This document shows positions 31,925 to 41,800 of a DNA stretch of 64,000 nt, one piece after another. The notes under the pieces were generated by a model. That model saw only the letters and a list, made by a program, of their open reading frames with translations. It was not told the DNA's origin and made no database searches. Both the position numbers and the translations under genes were made by a program. The DNA comes from UBA10438 sp044238605 (GTDB lineage Bacteria > Bacteroidota > Ignavibacteria > Kapaibacteriales > Kapaibacteriaceae), in contig JBIICY010000002.1 of assembly GCA_044238605.1 (NCBI GenBank), forward strand, positions 1 through 64,000, given 5' to 3'. Every line of letters starts with the position of its first letter. Within the stretch, counting starts at the first letter, position 1.

Positions 31925-34360
31925 TTACTTCGTTGTTGACTTCTTGACGGCCGTCTTCTTGACGGCCGTTTTTTTTGCGGCTGTCTTTTTGGCTGCCGGC
32001 TTTTTCACTGCTGTCTTTGTAGCCGTTGTCTTCTTTGCCGCTGCTTTAGTTGTCTTCTTTGCCGCTGCTTTAGTTGGCTTCTGTGGCGCCTGTTGCAGGG
32101 CTAACTGAAGACATTCGTCAAGGGAAAGCGAAGCTGCGTCTGTGTCTTTGGGGATGCGCACGTTTTGTTTGCCAACCTTGATAAACGGACCCCAGCGCCC
32201 CTTGAGAATCTTCACGTTCTCATCTTCAGGGAAGGTCTTTATCGTGTTTTCTTCGATTTTCTGTCTGCGTGCTACGATCACCTCCACACCACGCGGGCCA
32301 TCGATGGTGTAGGGGTCGTCTTCCTTGGGTAGGGAATAGAAGGCTTTGTTATGCTCGATGTAGGGGCCAAAGCGACCAAGTTTTACGTCCATCGGATGCT
32401 CTTCGAACAGCCCGATCGTGCGTGGGAACTTGAACAGCTCGAGTGCTTCATCGAGGGTGATGGTTTCGATCTTAAGAGTGCCGGAAAGACCCTTCTGACG
32501 CTTGTTTTCATCGTCTGCCTCGCCGATCTGAGCAATTGGGCCGTACCGCGCAAGGCGCACGTAGACATTCTTGCCCGAGACGGGATCTACACCAAGCTGT
32601 CGTTCTCCACTTTGACGTTCGGCTGTTTCACTTGTCTTACGCAGTTCTTCTTCAAAAGGGCCGTAGAAACCACGAATCATATCGGTCCAGCGCACCATGC
32701 CTTGCGCGATCTCATCAAACTGTTTCTCCACGCTCGCCGTGAAGTTATAGTCCATGATATCGTCGAAGTGCTTCAGAAGGAAATCGGTAACGATCATCCC
32801 GATATCCGTTGGCGCTAGCTTGTTCTTTTCTGCGCCTGTTGTTTCCTGGTGAACCGTGCGTGTGATCGCATCATGCTGGAGCACTAGCTCCCGGATATCG
32901 CGCTTGCGTCCTTCACGTTCGGGTTTGTCCACGTAGTTCCGCGCCTGGATGTTCTGGATGGTTGGCGCGTAGGTAGACGGACGCCCAATACCGAGCTCTT
33001 CGAGTGCCTTCACAAGCGATGCTTCGGTGTATCTGGCAGGTGGACGTTCGTAACGCTCCTTTGCGGCGAGTGTTTCAAGGGGAAGGGGCTGACCTATCCG
33101 CAATGGCGGAAGCATCTTTGATGTTTCGTCGTCTTCTGCTTCGTCGTCTCCCCGAGACTCGCTGTAGACCTTGAGAAAACCATCAAACAAGACAACCTCG
33201 CCCGTTGCAATGAGTGTGTCGGGCAGAGTGGAAATCGAGATCGTTGCGACTGTCTTTTCAAGCTTTGCATCCGACATCTGCGACGCCATCGTGCGCTTGT
33301 AGATCAGGTCGTAGAGCTTTGCATGGGCATCGCTTTCTCCTGCTTTTCGGCGTGAGAAATCGGTTGGTCGTATTGCCTCGTGCGCTTCTTGTGCCGAAGC
33401 TACCTTGGTGGTATAGTTTCGTGGACTGCTGTATTGTGCGCCAAATGACTGTACAATTTCCTGCTTGGCGGCGTCAATGGCCAACTCGGACAGATTCTGA
33501 GAATCCGTACGCATGTAGCTGATCAACCCCTGCTCGTAGAGATCCTGCGCCAGGCGCATCGTACGTACAAGAGTATAGCCCAACTTTCTGCTGGCTTCCT
33601 GCTGCAGGGTAGACGTTGTAAAGGGCGGGGAAGCCCGCTTTGTGCCTGGTTTTGTTTCAAGATTCGCGATGCTATACGAGGCACCAATGCACGAGGATAA
33701 AAAGGCATGTGCCTCTTCCTCTGTTTTAAACTTCTTGGGATGCTCGGCTGTAACGGTCTTGCCGTCAACAATGAACGTGGCGACGATCTTAAACTGGCTT
33801 GATGCCATAAACGACTGGATCTCGCGCTCGCGCTCAACGACCAGACGCACCGCAACAGATTGCACGCGGCCAGCTGACAGATTTCGTTGGATCTTTCTCC
33901 ACAACACCGGTGAAAGACCGTATCCTACCAGGCGGTCTAGAACGCGGCGTGCCTGCTGTGCATCAACGAGATTTTTATCGATACCCCGGGGGTTCTGGAC
34001 AGCCTTTACGATCGCTGGCTTTGTGATTTCGTGAAAGACGATGCGCTTTGTTTTTGACTCAGAAAGTTCTAAAGCTTCCACAAGGTGCCAGGCGATAGCT
34101 TCGCCCTCGCGGTCTTCGTCAGACGCGAGCCAGACTACGTCTGCTTGTTTTGCGCGTTTCTTGAGCTCGCTAACCAGTTTCTTTTTTTCTTCACTTACCT
34201 CATAGTTGGGCTGAAAGTTATTCGCTACGTCGATGGCCTTGTCGTTACCGGCAAGGTCGCGAATGTGGCCCATACAGGACGTCACCTCAAAATCACCTCC
34301 CAGATATTTCTGAATGGTTTTTGCTTTTGAAGGGGACTCTACGATGACAAGATTCTTCAT
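31925..34360 (-). CDS. topA: DNA topoisomerase I with histone H1-like tail
   Basis: A type IA topoisomerase of 811 residues that relaxes negative supercoils. The Toprim domain is at the N-terminus (VESPSKAKTIQKYLG, ASDEDREGEAIAWHL). The active-site tyrosine is about residue 282 in LISYMRTDSQNLS. DNA-gate motifs QARRVLDRLVGY and LSAGRVQSVAVRL and the ELGIGRPSTYAPTI segment are intact. Zinc ribbons are replaced by three topoisomerase C-terminal repeats (RYGPIAQIG, RFGPYIEHN, RWGPFIKVG). The last 45 or so residues are Lys/Ala/Thr repeats like the ORF at 25820, probably adding non-specific DNA binding. fur lies 15 bases upstream on the same strand. Confidence 0.97.
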   Translation of the reverse strand: MKNLVIVESPSKAKTIQKYLGGDFEVTSCMGHIRDLAGNDKAIDVANNFQPNYEVSEEKKKLVSELKKRAKQADVVWLASDEDREGEAIAWHLVEALELSESKTKRIVFHEITKPAIVKAVQNPRGIDKNLVDAQQARRVLDRLVGYGLSPVLWRKIQRNLSAGRVQSVAVRLVVEREREIQSFMASSQFKIVATFIVDGKTVTAEHPKKFKTEEEAHAFLSSCIGASYSIANLETKPGTKRASPPFTTSTLQQEASRKLGYTLVRTMRLAQDLYEQGLISYMRTDSQNLSELAIDAAKQEIVQSFGAQYSSPRNYTTKVASAQEAHEAIRPTDFSRRKAGESDAHAKLYDLIYKRTMASQMSDAKLEKTVATISISTLPDTLIATGEVVLFDGFLKVYSESRGDDEAEDDETSKMLPPLRIGQPLPLETLAAKERYERPPARYTEASLVKALEELGIGRPSTYAPTIQNIQARNYVDKPEREGRKRDIRELVLQHDAITRTVHQETTGAEKNKLAPTDIGMIVTDFLLKHFDDIMDYNFTASVEKQFDEIAQGMVRWTDMIRGFYGPFEEELRKTSETAERQSGERQLGVDPVSGKNVYVRLARYGPIAQIGEADDENKRQKGLSGTLKIETITLDEALELFKFPRTIGLFEEHPMDVKLGRFGPYIEHNKAFYSLPKEDDPYTIDGPRGVEVIVARRQKIEENTIKTFPEDENVKILKGRWGPFIKVGKQNVRIPKDTDAASLSLDECLQLALQQAPQKPTKAAAKKTTKAAAKKTTATKTAVKKPAAKKTAAKKTAVKKTAVKKSTTK

Positions 34361-34375
34361 GCGTTCCTACAGGGG

Positions 34376-34843
34376 TTAGTCTTGTTTATTGTGCTCGCAG
34401 GTGATCGGATCGTGACAAACTGCAAAAATTTGAAGAGAATGAGTCACTGGACGAAATCCGAGGCGTTCGCACACACGGTCTCGAATCTCATCGATTCCTT
34501 CTTCTCGAAACTCCTCAATCCTGCCACATTCCATGCAAATCAGGTGATCGTGGTCAGGCATTCGGCTGGAGAGCTCAAAATGTGCACTGTCCCCCTGGAA
34601 CCTGTGCTTCATGAGAATTCCGCACTGTGTCAGAAGGTCCAGTGTTGAATAGATCGTGGCGCGAGAGATCCGGTCGCCCCTTCCATTCATGTACAAATAC
34701 AGCTCGTCAGCGTTAAAATGACGATCCAATTCACCGATCCTGTCCAGAACGTTATAGCGTTCCTGGGTGTTACGGTACTTCTTGCGCTTCAGGTATTCTG
34801 CGAACTGAAGCTTGAGCTTTTCGATATTGAGTTCGGTAGACAT
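34376..34843 (-). CDS. Fur-family metal-dependent repressor
   Basis: A 155-residue Fur/PerR/Zur-type regulator. The winged helix spans about residues 15-85 (YRNTQERYNVLDRI, ISRATIYSTLDLL), followed by the regulatory metal site in HDHLICMECGRIEEF and a second Cys pair in VCHDPITCEH, the structural zinc site. Which metal or signal it senses cannot be decided. An open frame extends upstream, but ATG 34843 lies five bases after a TATATTTG box and starts the conserved N-terminus. It is divergent from speA and 15 bases upstream of topA. Confidence 0.92.
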   Translation of the reverse strand: MSTELNIEKLKLQFAEYLKRKKYRNTQERYNVLDRIGELDRHFNADELYLYMNGRGDRISRATIYSTLDLLTQCGILMKHRFQGDSAHFELSSRMPDHDHLICMECGRIEEFREEGIDEIRDRVCERLGFRPVTHSLQIFAVCHDPITCEHNKQD

Positions 34844-34848
34844 CTGCA

Positions 34849-34856
34849 CAAATATA
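34849..34856 (-). promoter_or_regulatory. -7 box TATATTTG of fur
   Basis: TATATTTG on the minus strand ends five bases before ATG 34843, so a leaderless fur mRNA is predicted. A TAGTTTTG box facing the other way at 34865-34872 could serve speA, which makes the 64-base gap a compact divergent promoter. Confidence 0.45.
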
Positions 34857-34907
34857 TATGTGCGTAGTTTTGCGATCCGATTTCTCATTGCTAACTCACA
34901 GGTCACC

Positions 34908-36803
34908 ATGCGCAAATGGCGAGTTGAAGACAGTTCCGAATTGTACAATGTTCCAGGATGGGGCATAGGGTACTTTGGAATAAACAGTAAAGGTCACATG
35001 ACGGCCCACCCACGAAAGGGCAAGGCAGCAAGTGTAGACCTCAAGGAACTCGTAGACGAGCTGCAGCTTCGCGATGTAAGTGTTCCTGTGCTGCTTCGAT
35101 TCCCGGACATCCTAGATGATCGTATCGAGAAGATCTCCGGCTGTTTTGCCAAGGCCGCTTCGGAGTACGGGTATAGTGGCACCTACTATTCGGTCTATCC
35201 GATCAAGGTAAATCAGCAGCGTCCTGTAGTGGAGGAGCTGGTGCGCCACGGCAAGAAGTTTAACATCGGCCTCGAAGCTGGGTCGAAACCCGAGCTGCAT
35301 GCTGTGCTTGCGATCATGGATAACGAAGAGGCCCTGATCGTATGCAACGGATATAAGGACGAGGAGTTTATCGAGCTTGGTCTTCTTGCCCAGAAGATGG
35401 GGAAGAGGATTTTCCTTGTTGTAGAAAAACTCAATGAACTGCGCCTTATCAAAGAGGTTGCTTCAAGAGTGAAAGTGCGTCCAAACATCGGGATCCGCAT
35501 TAAGCTGGCTTCAAGCGGCAGTGGCAAGTGGGAAGAATCTGGTGGAGACCAATCTAAGTTTGGCCTTAATGCATCCGAGCTTCTTGAGGCTGTAGAGTAT
35601 GCCCGCGAGAATGATATGCTGGACTGCGTAAAGCTGATCCACTTCCATCTTGGCTCGCAGATCACGAATATTCGTAAAATCAAGCAGGGACTTGGAGAGG
35701 TTTCGCAGTTCTACGTGCAGCTCATGCGAATGGGGTGCTCGATAGACTTTGTTGATGTAGGGGGCGGCCTCGGTGTAGACTACGACGGAACCCGCAGCAG
35801 CGTTGCTTCGAGTATCAATTACTCCATTCAGGAATATGCAAACGATGCGATATCAACTCTTGCTGAATCCTGCAACAAGAACGATCTCCCGCATCCGCAC
35901 ATCATCACTGAATCAGGTAGGGCATTAACTGCGCATCACTCCGTCCTGGTCTTTAACGTCCTCGAAACAACGTCGGCACCGGTGTGGTCAAGCAAGGATC
36001 GTGTTTCCAAGAAAGATCATGAACTCGTTCAGGAATTGTACCGGATTCTCCAGTCCTTAAACAGTCGCACAATGCTTGAAGCATGGCACGATTGTCAGCA
36101 GCTTCGAGAAGAAACGCTGGACAGGTTCTCTCTTGGTCTGATTGATCTGCGCACGCGTGCGCAAGTTGAGCGCCTGTACTGGACGCTTGCACATAGAATC
36201 AATGCGATGTGCACAGATCTAAAGAATGTGCCGGAAGAACTGCGGTCTCTTCCAAAAATGCTCGCAGATAAGTACTTCTGTAATTTCTCGTTGTTCCAGT
36301 CACTGCCGGATTCATGGGCTATTGACCAGTTGTTTCCGATCATGCCTATCCATCGGCTTGACGAACGTCCTTCGCGCATGGCCACATTGCAGGATATCAC
36401 GTGCGACTCTGATGGAAAAGTTGATCATTTCATTGGACAGCGAGATTATACCTCACTGCTCCCAGTGCACCAGCTTGTGCAGGGCGAGCCATATTATCTG
36501 GCCGTGTTTCTCGTTGGGGCCTACCAGGAAATTCTTGGCGATCTTCATAACCTCTTTGGCGATACGAACGCTGTACACGTTACCGTTGGCGACAAGGGGT
36601 ATGAGATAGCGCAGGTTATCGACGGTGAGACAGTAGCCGACGTGCTAGACTATGTACAGTTCAATGCAAAGAAGCTTGTACGAACAATGGAGGCATGGGT
36701 TAGCTCGTCTGTAAAGGACAAAAAGATCTCGGTACACGAAGGGAAAGAGTTTCTCGCGATCTACCGTTCAGGCCTCTACGGATATACGTATCTCGAAGAA
36801 TGA
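34908..36803 (+). CDS. speA: Biosynthetic arginine decarboxylase
   Basis: A PLP enzyme of 631 residues that turns arginine into agmatine, the first step toward putrescine and spermidine. Family landmarks are YNVPGWGIGYFGINSKGH at the N-terminus, Lys100 in YYSVYPIKVNQQRPVV as the PLP lysine, GLEAGSKPEL, the HFHLGSQITNIR barrel strand, DVGGGLGVDYDGT (phosphate binding) and ITESGRALTAHHSVL. ATG 34908 opens the conserved MRKWRVEDS. Longer upstream starts run into the divergent fur gene. The stop overlaps the start of the PorE-like gene by four bases (ATGA), so polyamine synthesis and an envelope gene share a transcript. Confidence 0.96.
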   Translation: MRKWRVEDSSELYNVPGWGIGYFGINSKGHMTAHPRKGKAASVDLKELVDELQLRDVSVPVLLRFPDILDDRIEKISGCFAKAASEYGYSGTYYSVYPIKVNQQRPVVEELVRHGKKFNIGLEAGSKPELHAVLAIMDNEEALIVCNGYKDEEFIELGLLAQKMGKRIFLVVEKLNELRLIKEVASRVKVRPNIGIRIKLASSGSGKWEESGGDQSKFGLNASELLEAVEYARENDMLDCVKLIHFHLGSQITNIRKIKQGLGEVSQFYVQLMRMGCSIDFVDVGGGLGVDYDGTRSSVASSINYSIQEYANDAISTLAESCNKNDLPHPHIITESGRALTAHHSVLVFNVLETTSAPVWSSKDRVSKKDHELVQELYRILQSLNSRTMLEAWHDCQQLREETLDRFSLGLIDLRTRAQVERLYWTLAHRINAMCTDLKNVPEELRSLPKMLADKYFCNFSLFQSLPDSWAIDQLFPIMPIHRLDERPSRMATLQDITCDSDGKVDHFIGQRDYTSLLPVHQLVQGEPYYLAVFLVGAYQEILGDLHNLFGDTNAVHVTVGDKGYEIAQVIDGETVADVLDYVQFNAKKLVRTMEAWVSSSVKDKKISVHEGKEFLAIYRSGLYGYTYLEE

Positions 36804-38896
36804 TCTCGTTCTACATTCTCATCGCCATCCTCTGTGGTGCCAATGCCGCGGCGTCCGACCTTGGCATTGCGTGCAGTGAAGACTTTACATCTCCGAACGG
36901 CGCATGGAAAACCGGCGGCGGCCTGGGGCGCAGTGCCACGATCGTCAATGGTGTGTATCGCGTTGATCAGCGGGCCGCATTTGGAGATCTTCAAGCTGAA
37001 TCGCCGTGCTTTATTAACTATGATCAGGACTTTGATATCGATATCAAGGTTCGGCAGATAACAGGTTCGGCCTCGACAGGATTTGGCCTGATGTGGAGCG
37101 GGAAGAACTCGGTAAATACGAATGTCTTTCTTGTTACCACCAGTGGTAATTATCGTGTTTACTCGATACAGAATGGCGACCTCATCGACATTCAGCCATG
37201 GACGCCGGTTGTGGGTATCCCGCCCATGCAGTCGTGGTTTACGATAACGCTGCGCAAGCGCGGGTCCGGTATGAGTGTGCTGCTCAACGATCAGACACTC
37301 TTCGGATTTGAGCAGCCAGCAATATTTGGTGCCATGGCTGGAGTGGTTGTTGGGCCGCAGGCAGTTGTTGAGTTTGACGACTTCATCGTAAAGCAGGACA
37401 CAACACCTATCCCTCTTGCAGACCAGTTTGCGGCTCCCGTTAAGCGCGAGAATCTTGGTCCCCAGGTAAACTGCAGCGGCGGTGACATCTCGCCAGTAAT
37501 CACAGCTGACGGTAAACGACTCTATTTCGGACGGTACCCATTTGTTGGCAATGTTGGAGATCCAACAACTGAGGACATCTGGTACACGGACGTTAAACCC
37601 GACGGCACGTGGGGTCCGGCTGTGAATGCTGGGCAGCCCCTTAACAACTACTCGTCAAATTTTCTCATCAGTATCACCCCTGACCGAAATCAAGTTGTTG
37701 TTGGCAATACCTACTACAGTAATGGTGCTCCTAAAGGGGCGGGCATTTCAACGGCGATCATGACGGAGAATGGATGGAGCGTGCCCCGTGATATCCGTAT
37801 CGATCAGTATTATAACAACAGCACCTATTCGGAGCTTAGTCTTGATCCAAGCGGTATGGTGCTGCTGATGACTGTTGAGCGCGAAGACACACGTGGGCAG
37901 CGCGACATCTACGTGTCGAAGCGCAAGCGTGATGGCTCATTCTCCGTACCGGTCAACTGCGGAAAGACCATCAACACGTGGGGTAACGAAGTGTCCCCGT
38001 TTATTGCAGCAGATGGTGTAACGGTATTCTTTGCTACCGACGGCCGGCGTGGTTACGGAGACTTTGATATCTGGATGACACGCAGACTTGACGATACGTG
38101 GACATCGTGGAGTGAGCCGGTAAATGTAGGGCCATCGATTAATACCGATGGTTGGGATGCCTACTTTACAATTCCTGCCAAGGCCGATTACGCCTATCTC
38201 AGCGCCTCGAATCCCGATAACAATAGTCTCGACCTGTACAGAGTTCCGCTATCGCAGGGTCTGAAGCCATTGCCCGTTGTGCTGGTGAGCGGACGTGTCT
38301 TAAATGCGGCAACTAAGCAGCCTATTGCAACAACGGTAGCTTATGAGAGTTTAACAAAAGGCACTACAGTAGGGCTTGCACGATCAGAGCCAAGGAACGG
38401 ACAGTACTCGATTGTACTACCTGCTGGAGACCTGTATGGTTTTCGTGCTGAGTTTGAGGGATTCTATCCAGTGAGTGATCAATTGGATACGAGGTCGTTG
38501 AATTCGTACGGTGAAATCACGAGAGATCTCTACCTAGCGCCGATCCAGAAGAATCAGACCATTATCCTGAACAACGTGTTCTTTGATTTTCGTCTGTCAG
38601 AGCTGCGCCCTGAATCATACGCAGAGCTCAACCGCTTGGCCGAATTCTTGATTGCCAAACCGATGATTACGATCGAACTGGCAGGCCACTCGGACAAAGT
38701 CGGCACGAATGCCGCCAACATGGAAATCTCAAAAAGTCGAGTCCAAGCAGTGCGGTCGTACCTTGAGTCAAAGGGAATAGCAGTCAACCGTTTAAAAGTG
38801 GTTGCCTACGGATCCACCAAGCCCCTTGACAACAATGACACTGAGGAGGGCCGCCGGCGCAATCGGCGGGTTGAGTTTAAGATCCTTTCGATGTAG
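36800..38896 (+). CDS. PorE-like envelope protein: lectin-like, PD40 propeller, CRD and OmpA domains
   Basis: A 698-residue secreted protein with a signal peptide of about 18 residues. The N-terminal 190 residues resemble a concanavalin/LamG-like sandwich (GFGLMWSGKNSVNTN, WFTITLRKRGSGMSVLLND). A PD40/TolB-like propeller follows (DISPVITADGKRLYFGR, SELSLDPSGMVLLMT, EVSPFIAADGVTVFFATD), then a carboxypeptidase-regulatory-like domain (SGRVLNAATKQPIATTVAY) and a C-terminal OmpA domain (NNVFFDFRLSELRPES, AGHSDKVGTNAANMEISKSR). Propeller-CRD-OmpA is the core of PorE, which ties the T9SS to peptidoglycan, but PorE has TPRs where this protein has the sandwich. A paralogue with another job remains possible. 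A T9SS cargo gene follows after two bases. Confidence 0.75.
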   Translation: MISFYILIAILCGANAAASDLGIACSEDFTSPNGAWKTGGGLGRSATIVNGVYRVDQRAAFGDLQAESPCFINYDQDFDIDIKVRQITGSASTGFGLMWSGKNSVNTNVFLVTTSGNYRVYSIQNGDLIDIQPWTPVVGIPPMQSWFTITLRKRGSGMSVLLNDQTLFGFEQPAIFGAMAGVVVGPQAVVEFDDFIVKQDTTPIPLADQFAAPVKRENLGPQVNCSGGDISPVITADGKRLYFGRYPFVGNVGDPTTEDIWYTDVKPDGTWGPAVNAGQPLNNYSSNFLISITPDRNQVVVGNTYYSNGAPKGAGISTAIMTENGWSVPRDIRIDQYYNNSTYSELSLDPSGMVLLMTVEREDTRGQRDIYVSKRKRDGSFSVPVNCGKTINTWGNEVSPFIAADGVTVFFATDGRRGYGDFDIWMTRRLDDTWTSWSEPVNVGPSINTDGWDAYFTIPAKADYAYLSASNPDNNSLDLYRVPLSQGLKPLPVVLVSGRVLNAATKQPIATTVAYESLTKGTTVGLARSEPRNGQYSIVLPAGDLYGFRAEFEGFYPVSDQLDTRSLNSYGEITRDLYLAPIQKNQTIILNNVFFDFRLSELRPESYAELNRLAEFLIAKPMITIELAGHSDKVGTNAANMEISKSRVQAVRSYLESKGIAVNRLKVVAYGSTKPLDNNDTEEGRRRNRRVEFKILSM

Positions 38897-38898
38897 AA

Positions 38899-41800
38899 AT
38901 GCGCGTTCCTATCGTTCTAACACTTCTGTTTGTGCTCACCGCTTCTGTTGGTGCGCAGCAGTACGGACGGTTTGTGTCGGATCCACGCCACGCGATAAGT
39001 TCGTGGTTTAGCGCATATTCTCTGCCCAACGCAAACTACTATGACGTGTATAGGGCTCTAAAGGCTGATACAACCGTCGATATGCTCAAGCCCAGTAAGG
39101 AGGTTCGTAAGGTCCTTCGATGGCTTGCAGAGCAGCGTGCGTATGCAGATGCCAGCGGAGTCATTGGACCAAAGTGGAGCTCTTCCGATGACATTAACAA
39201 TTTTCTCGCGAAGAGCTTTCCAAGTAAACAGGTAGATCAGTCACAACGCGTCGACGGACAATGGATTCCTATCGGGCCATTCGGTTGGGACACTACAGCG
39301 CGCATGGCAACAGGATCCCAAGGCATCGGGGTGTTGCGCACGCACATTACAGATCCAACAAACTCCTCTGTGATCTTGGCTGGGGGGATTTCCTCAGGGA
39401 TTTGGCGCAGTGTCGATGCGGGCAAGACGTGGACAAATGTTGCTCTGGCAACACCGATTCAAACCGTATGGCGCTTTGCATTCTCCGGTAGCACCGTGTA
39501 TGCCGCTACAAGCGATGGCCTGTATACTTCGAATGACAGGGGGCTTACCTGGACCAAAATCACACTGCTGGGTGATGCACTTCTCTCAACAGCTAGAGCG
39601 GTAGATCTTGTCGCTGTTGCACCCCTAGATCCGAAACGTATCGTTATTGCAGCACTGAATAGACTGTACACCTCAACCGATGCGGGGAGCACGTGGCGTC
39701 AGTCCTGCAACTTCGAAGGCACGTGGTGGGATCTTCTCTGGCATCCTACCAAGAACGAGGTCTGTTACGGACTTGTTCAGCAGGGGGCTCACATTTCGTT
39801 CATCCGGTCCACGAGTACTGGAGTAAAATTCGATGCCGTAGGGATTGGGTATCCAGCATCCAAGCCTGATAGAAAAATGGCACGGGCTCTTCTGGCAGTT
39901 ACACCAGCATCTCCAGACATGGTTGGTGTGGCCATCGGCGGATCTGTCGGGGACAGTTTGTCTGGTACATACGGACTCTACATTTCAACGGATCAAGGCT
40001 CAACATTTGAACATCGCTGCTGCGGATCTGTTGATGGTCCGGAGCGTGCAGACAAGAACACAAATCCGAACCTCTTTGACTACAACATCGAGGGAAACTC
40101 CCTCGGACAAATTACATGGGACATGGGATTTGCCATCTCAAGCACAGATCCGAGTTTCATGGTAATAGCTGGGATCTTCCCATACAAGTCTTCCGATGGC
40201 GGCCGTTCATGGAGCAGTCTTCCGCCGATGCACTATGATGTTCAGTCGGTCTCCATCCGAGGAGACTCTCTCTGGATTACTACAGACGGTGGGATTCAGC
40301 TAAGTCCAGACAGGGGAAAATCCCTGCTCGAGCGAAGCTTTGGCATCTCCGCATCCGAGATCTGGGGTTTTGATCAATCCCACGACGGCACAGTTATGGC
40401 CATTGGCGCGTATCATCTGCCGATTACAATTCGTGATACGTCCGTTTACATGAAGTCGCAGCCCGTTGATGGCTGGTATGCATGGTCTGGCGCCGATGCA
40501 ATGGGTGCCAACGTAAATCCTATCGCGTCTGAATGGCTCTATGCAAAACCATGGTCGAGCGTGCGAGGACTGCGTACGGCGAGCCGAGCAGTTCCTCCGT
40601 CTTCCACCGCTCTTGGAATTGACCTCGGATACATCACCATGGATAACATTCAGGTTGATGCTTATCGATACTACAAGCTCTATGCAATTGACTATGAACA
40701 AGACAGAGTTGTGGTTTCAAACGACAATGCTTCAACCTGGCAGACAGTCAAGAAGTATACGAATTGGGCCTTCCGGCTCCGCGTCCATCCGCGGTTAAGT
40801 GAACATCAGCTTGTATTTGGGGATGATGCTCTCTGGCGGACAACCGATGCTGGTGCAACATGGAAGAACATTACCCCTCCCCAAAGTCTTACTCGTGGCA
40901 GGGGCATGTCGGATATGGCTTTCTCTGATCGGGATCCTGATGTGATCTACCTCACATTCAGCGGCACGCAGAAACAGATCAAGGCCGCAGTAAGCAACGA
41001 CGGCGGCATAACCTGGAGTAACCTATCACAGGGTCTCCCAGAAGCGGCTGTGCGAACGATTGTCCACCGGCGCGGAACAAAAGCTGAATTGTATGCTGGC
41101 ACCAATGCAGGTGTGTATCGGTACACCCCAGAGACTGGCTGGCAGATCTATGGAACCGGACTTCCATTGTGTGAAGCGCACACGCTGCATATCAATGAGC
41201 GAAACGGACTTATGCGAGTCGCTACAAGTAGGGGGCTCTGGCAGATTGATCTTCCATCGTCTGCAGTTCCGAGAGCTCAGATATCACTCGACATTGACAC
41301 CGTAAGATGTTCGCGCATCCCCGTGAGGTTTGGATGCCGCTCAGCAGCGCTTGAGTCTGTTGGTTTTGCACGCTCATGGCGTTTTGAAGGCGGACAGCCG
41401 TCTGTGTCATCAGATCCTACGGTGCAAGTCTTTTATGCTAAACCAGGACGCTACGCAGTAGAACTTGTTGTTGCCAACGAACATGGCGCAGATACCATGC
41501 GTATGGAACAGGCCGTGACTGTTCTTCCTAGCGAGTGTGATGGCAGCGATCCCGTGCCGGGCTTTGCTGCAGATCTTACAGATCCAGATGATCACGTAAC
41601 GCTCGGTAGGTATGATGGTGCAGCACGCGAGTTTACCTTTACGGCATGGGTTAAGCCTAATGGATATCAACCGAATTTCTCGGCAATCCTTTGCACAGAT
41701 GCAGACCCAGGGGCAAGTCAGGAGATAGGTTTGCAGTTTGTGAACGATCGAAACGAATTGGGGTATCTCTGGACTGGAGGACAGTGGTGGTGGAATTCCG

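Noticed and set aside
31921..32060. Hairpins from repeated GACGGCCGT at the 3' end of topA as a terminator
   Set aside because: The repeats encode the Lys/Ala tail of TopA and lie before its stop codon, so a terminator there would cut the gene.
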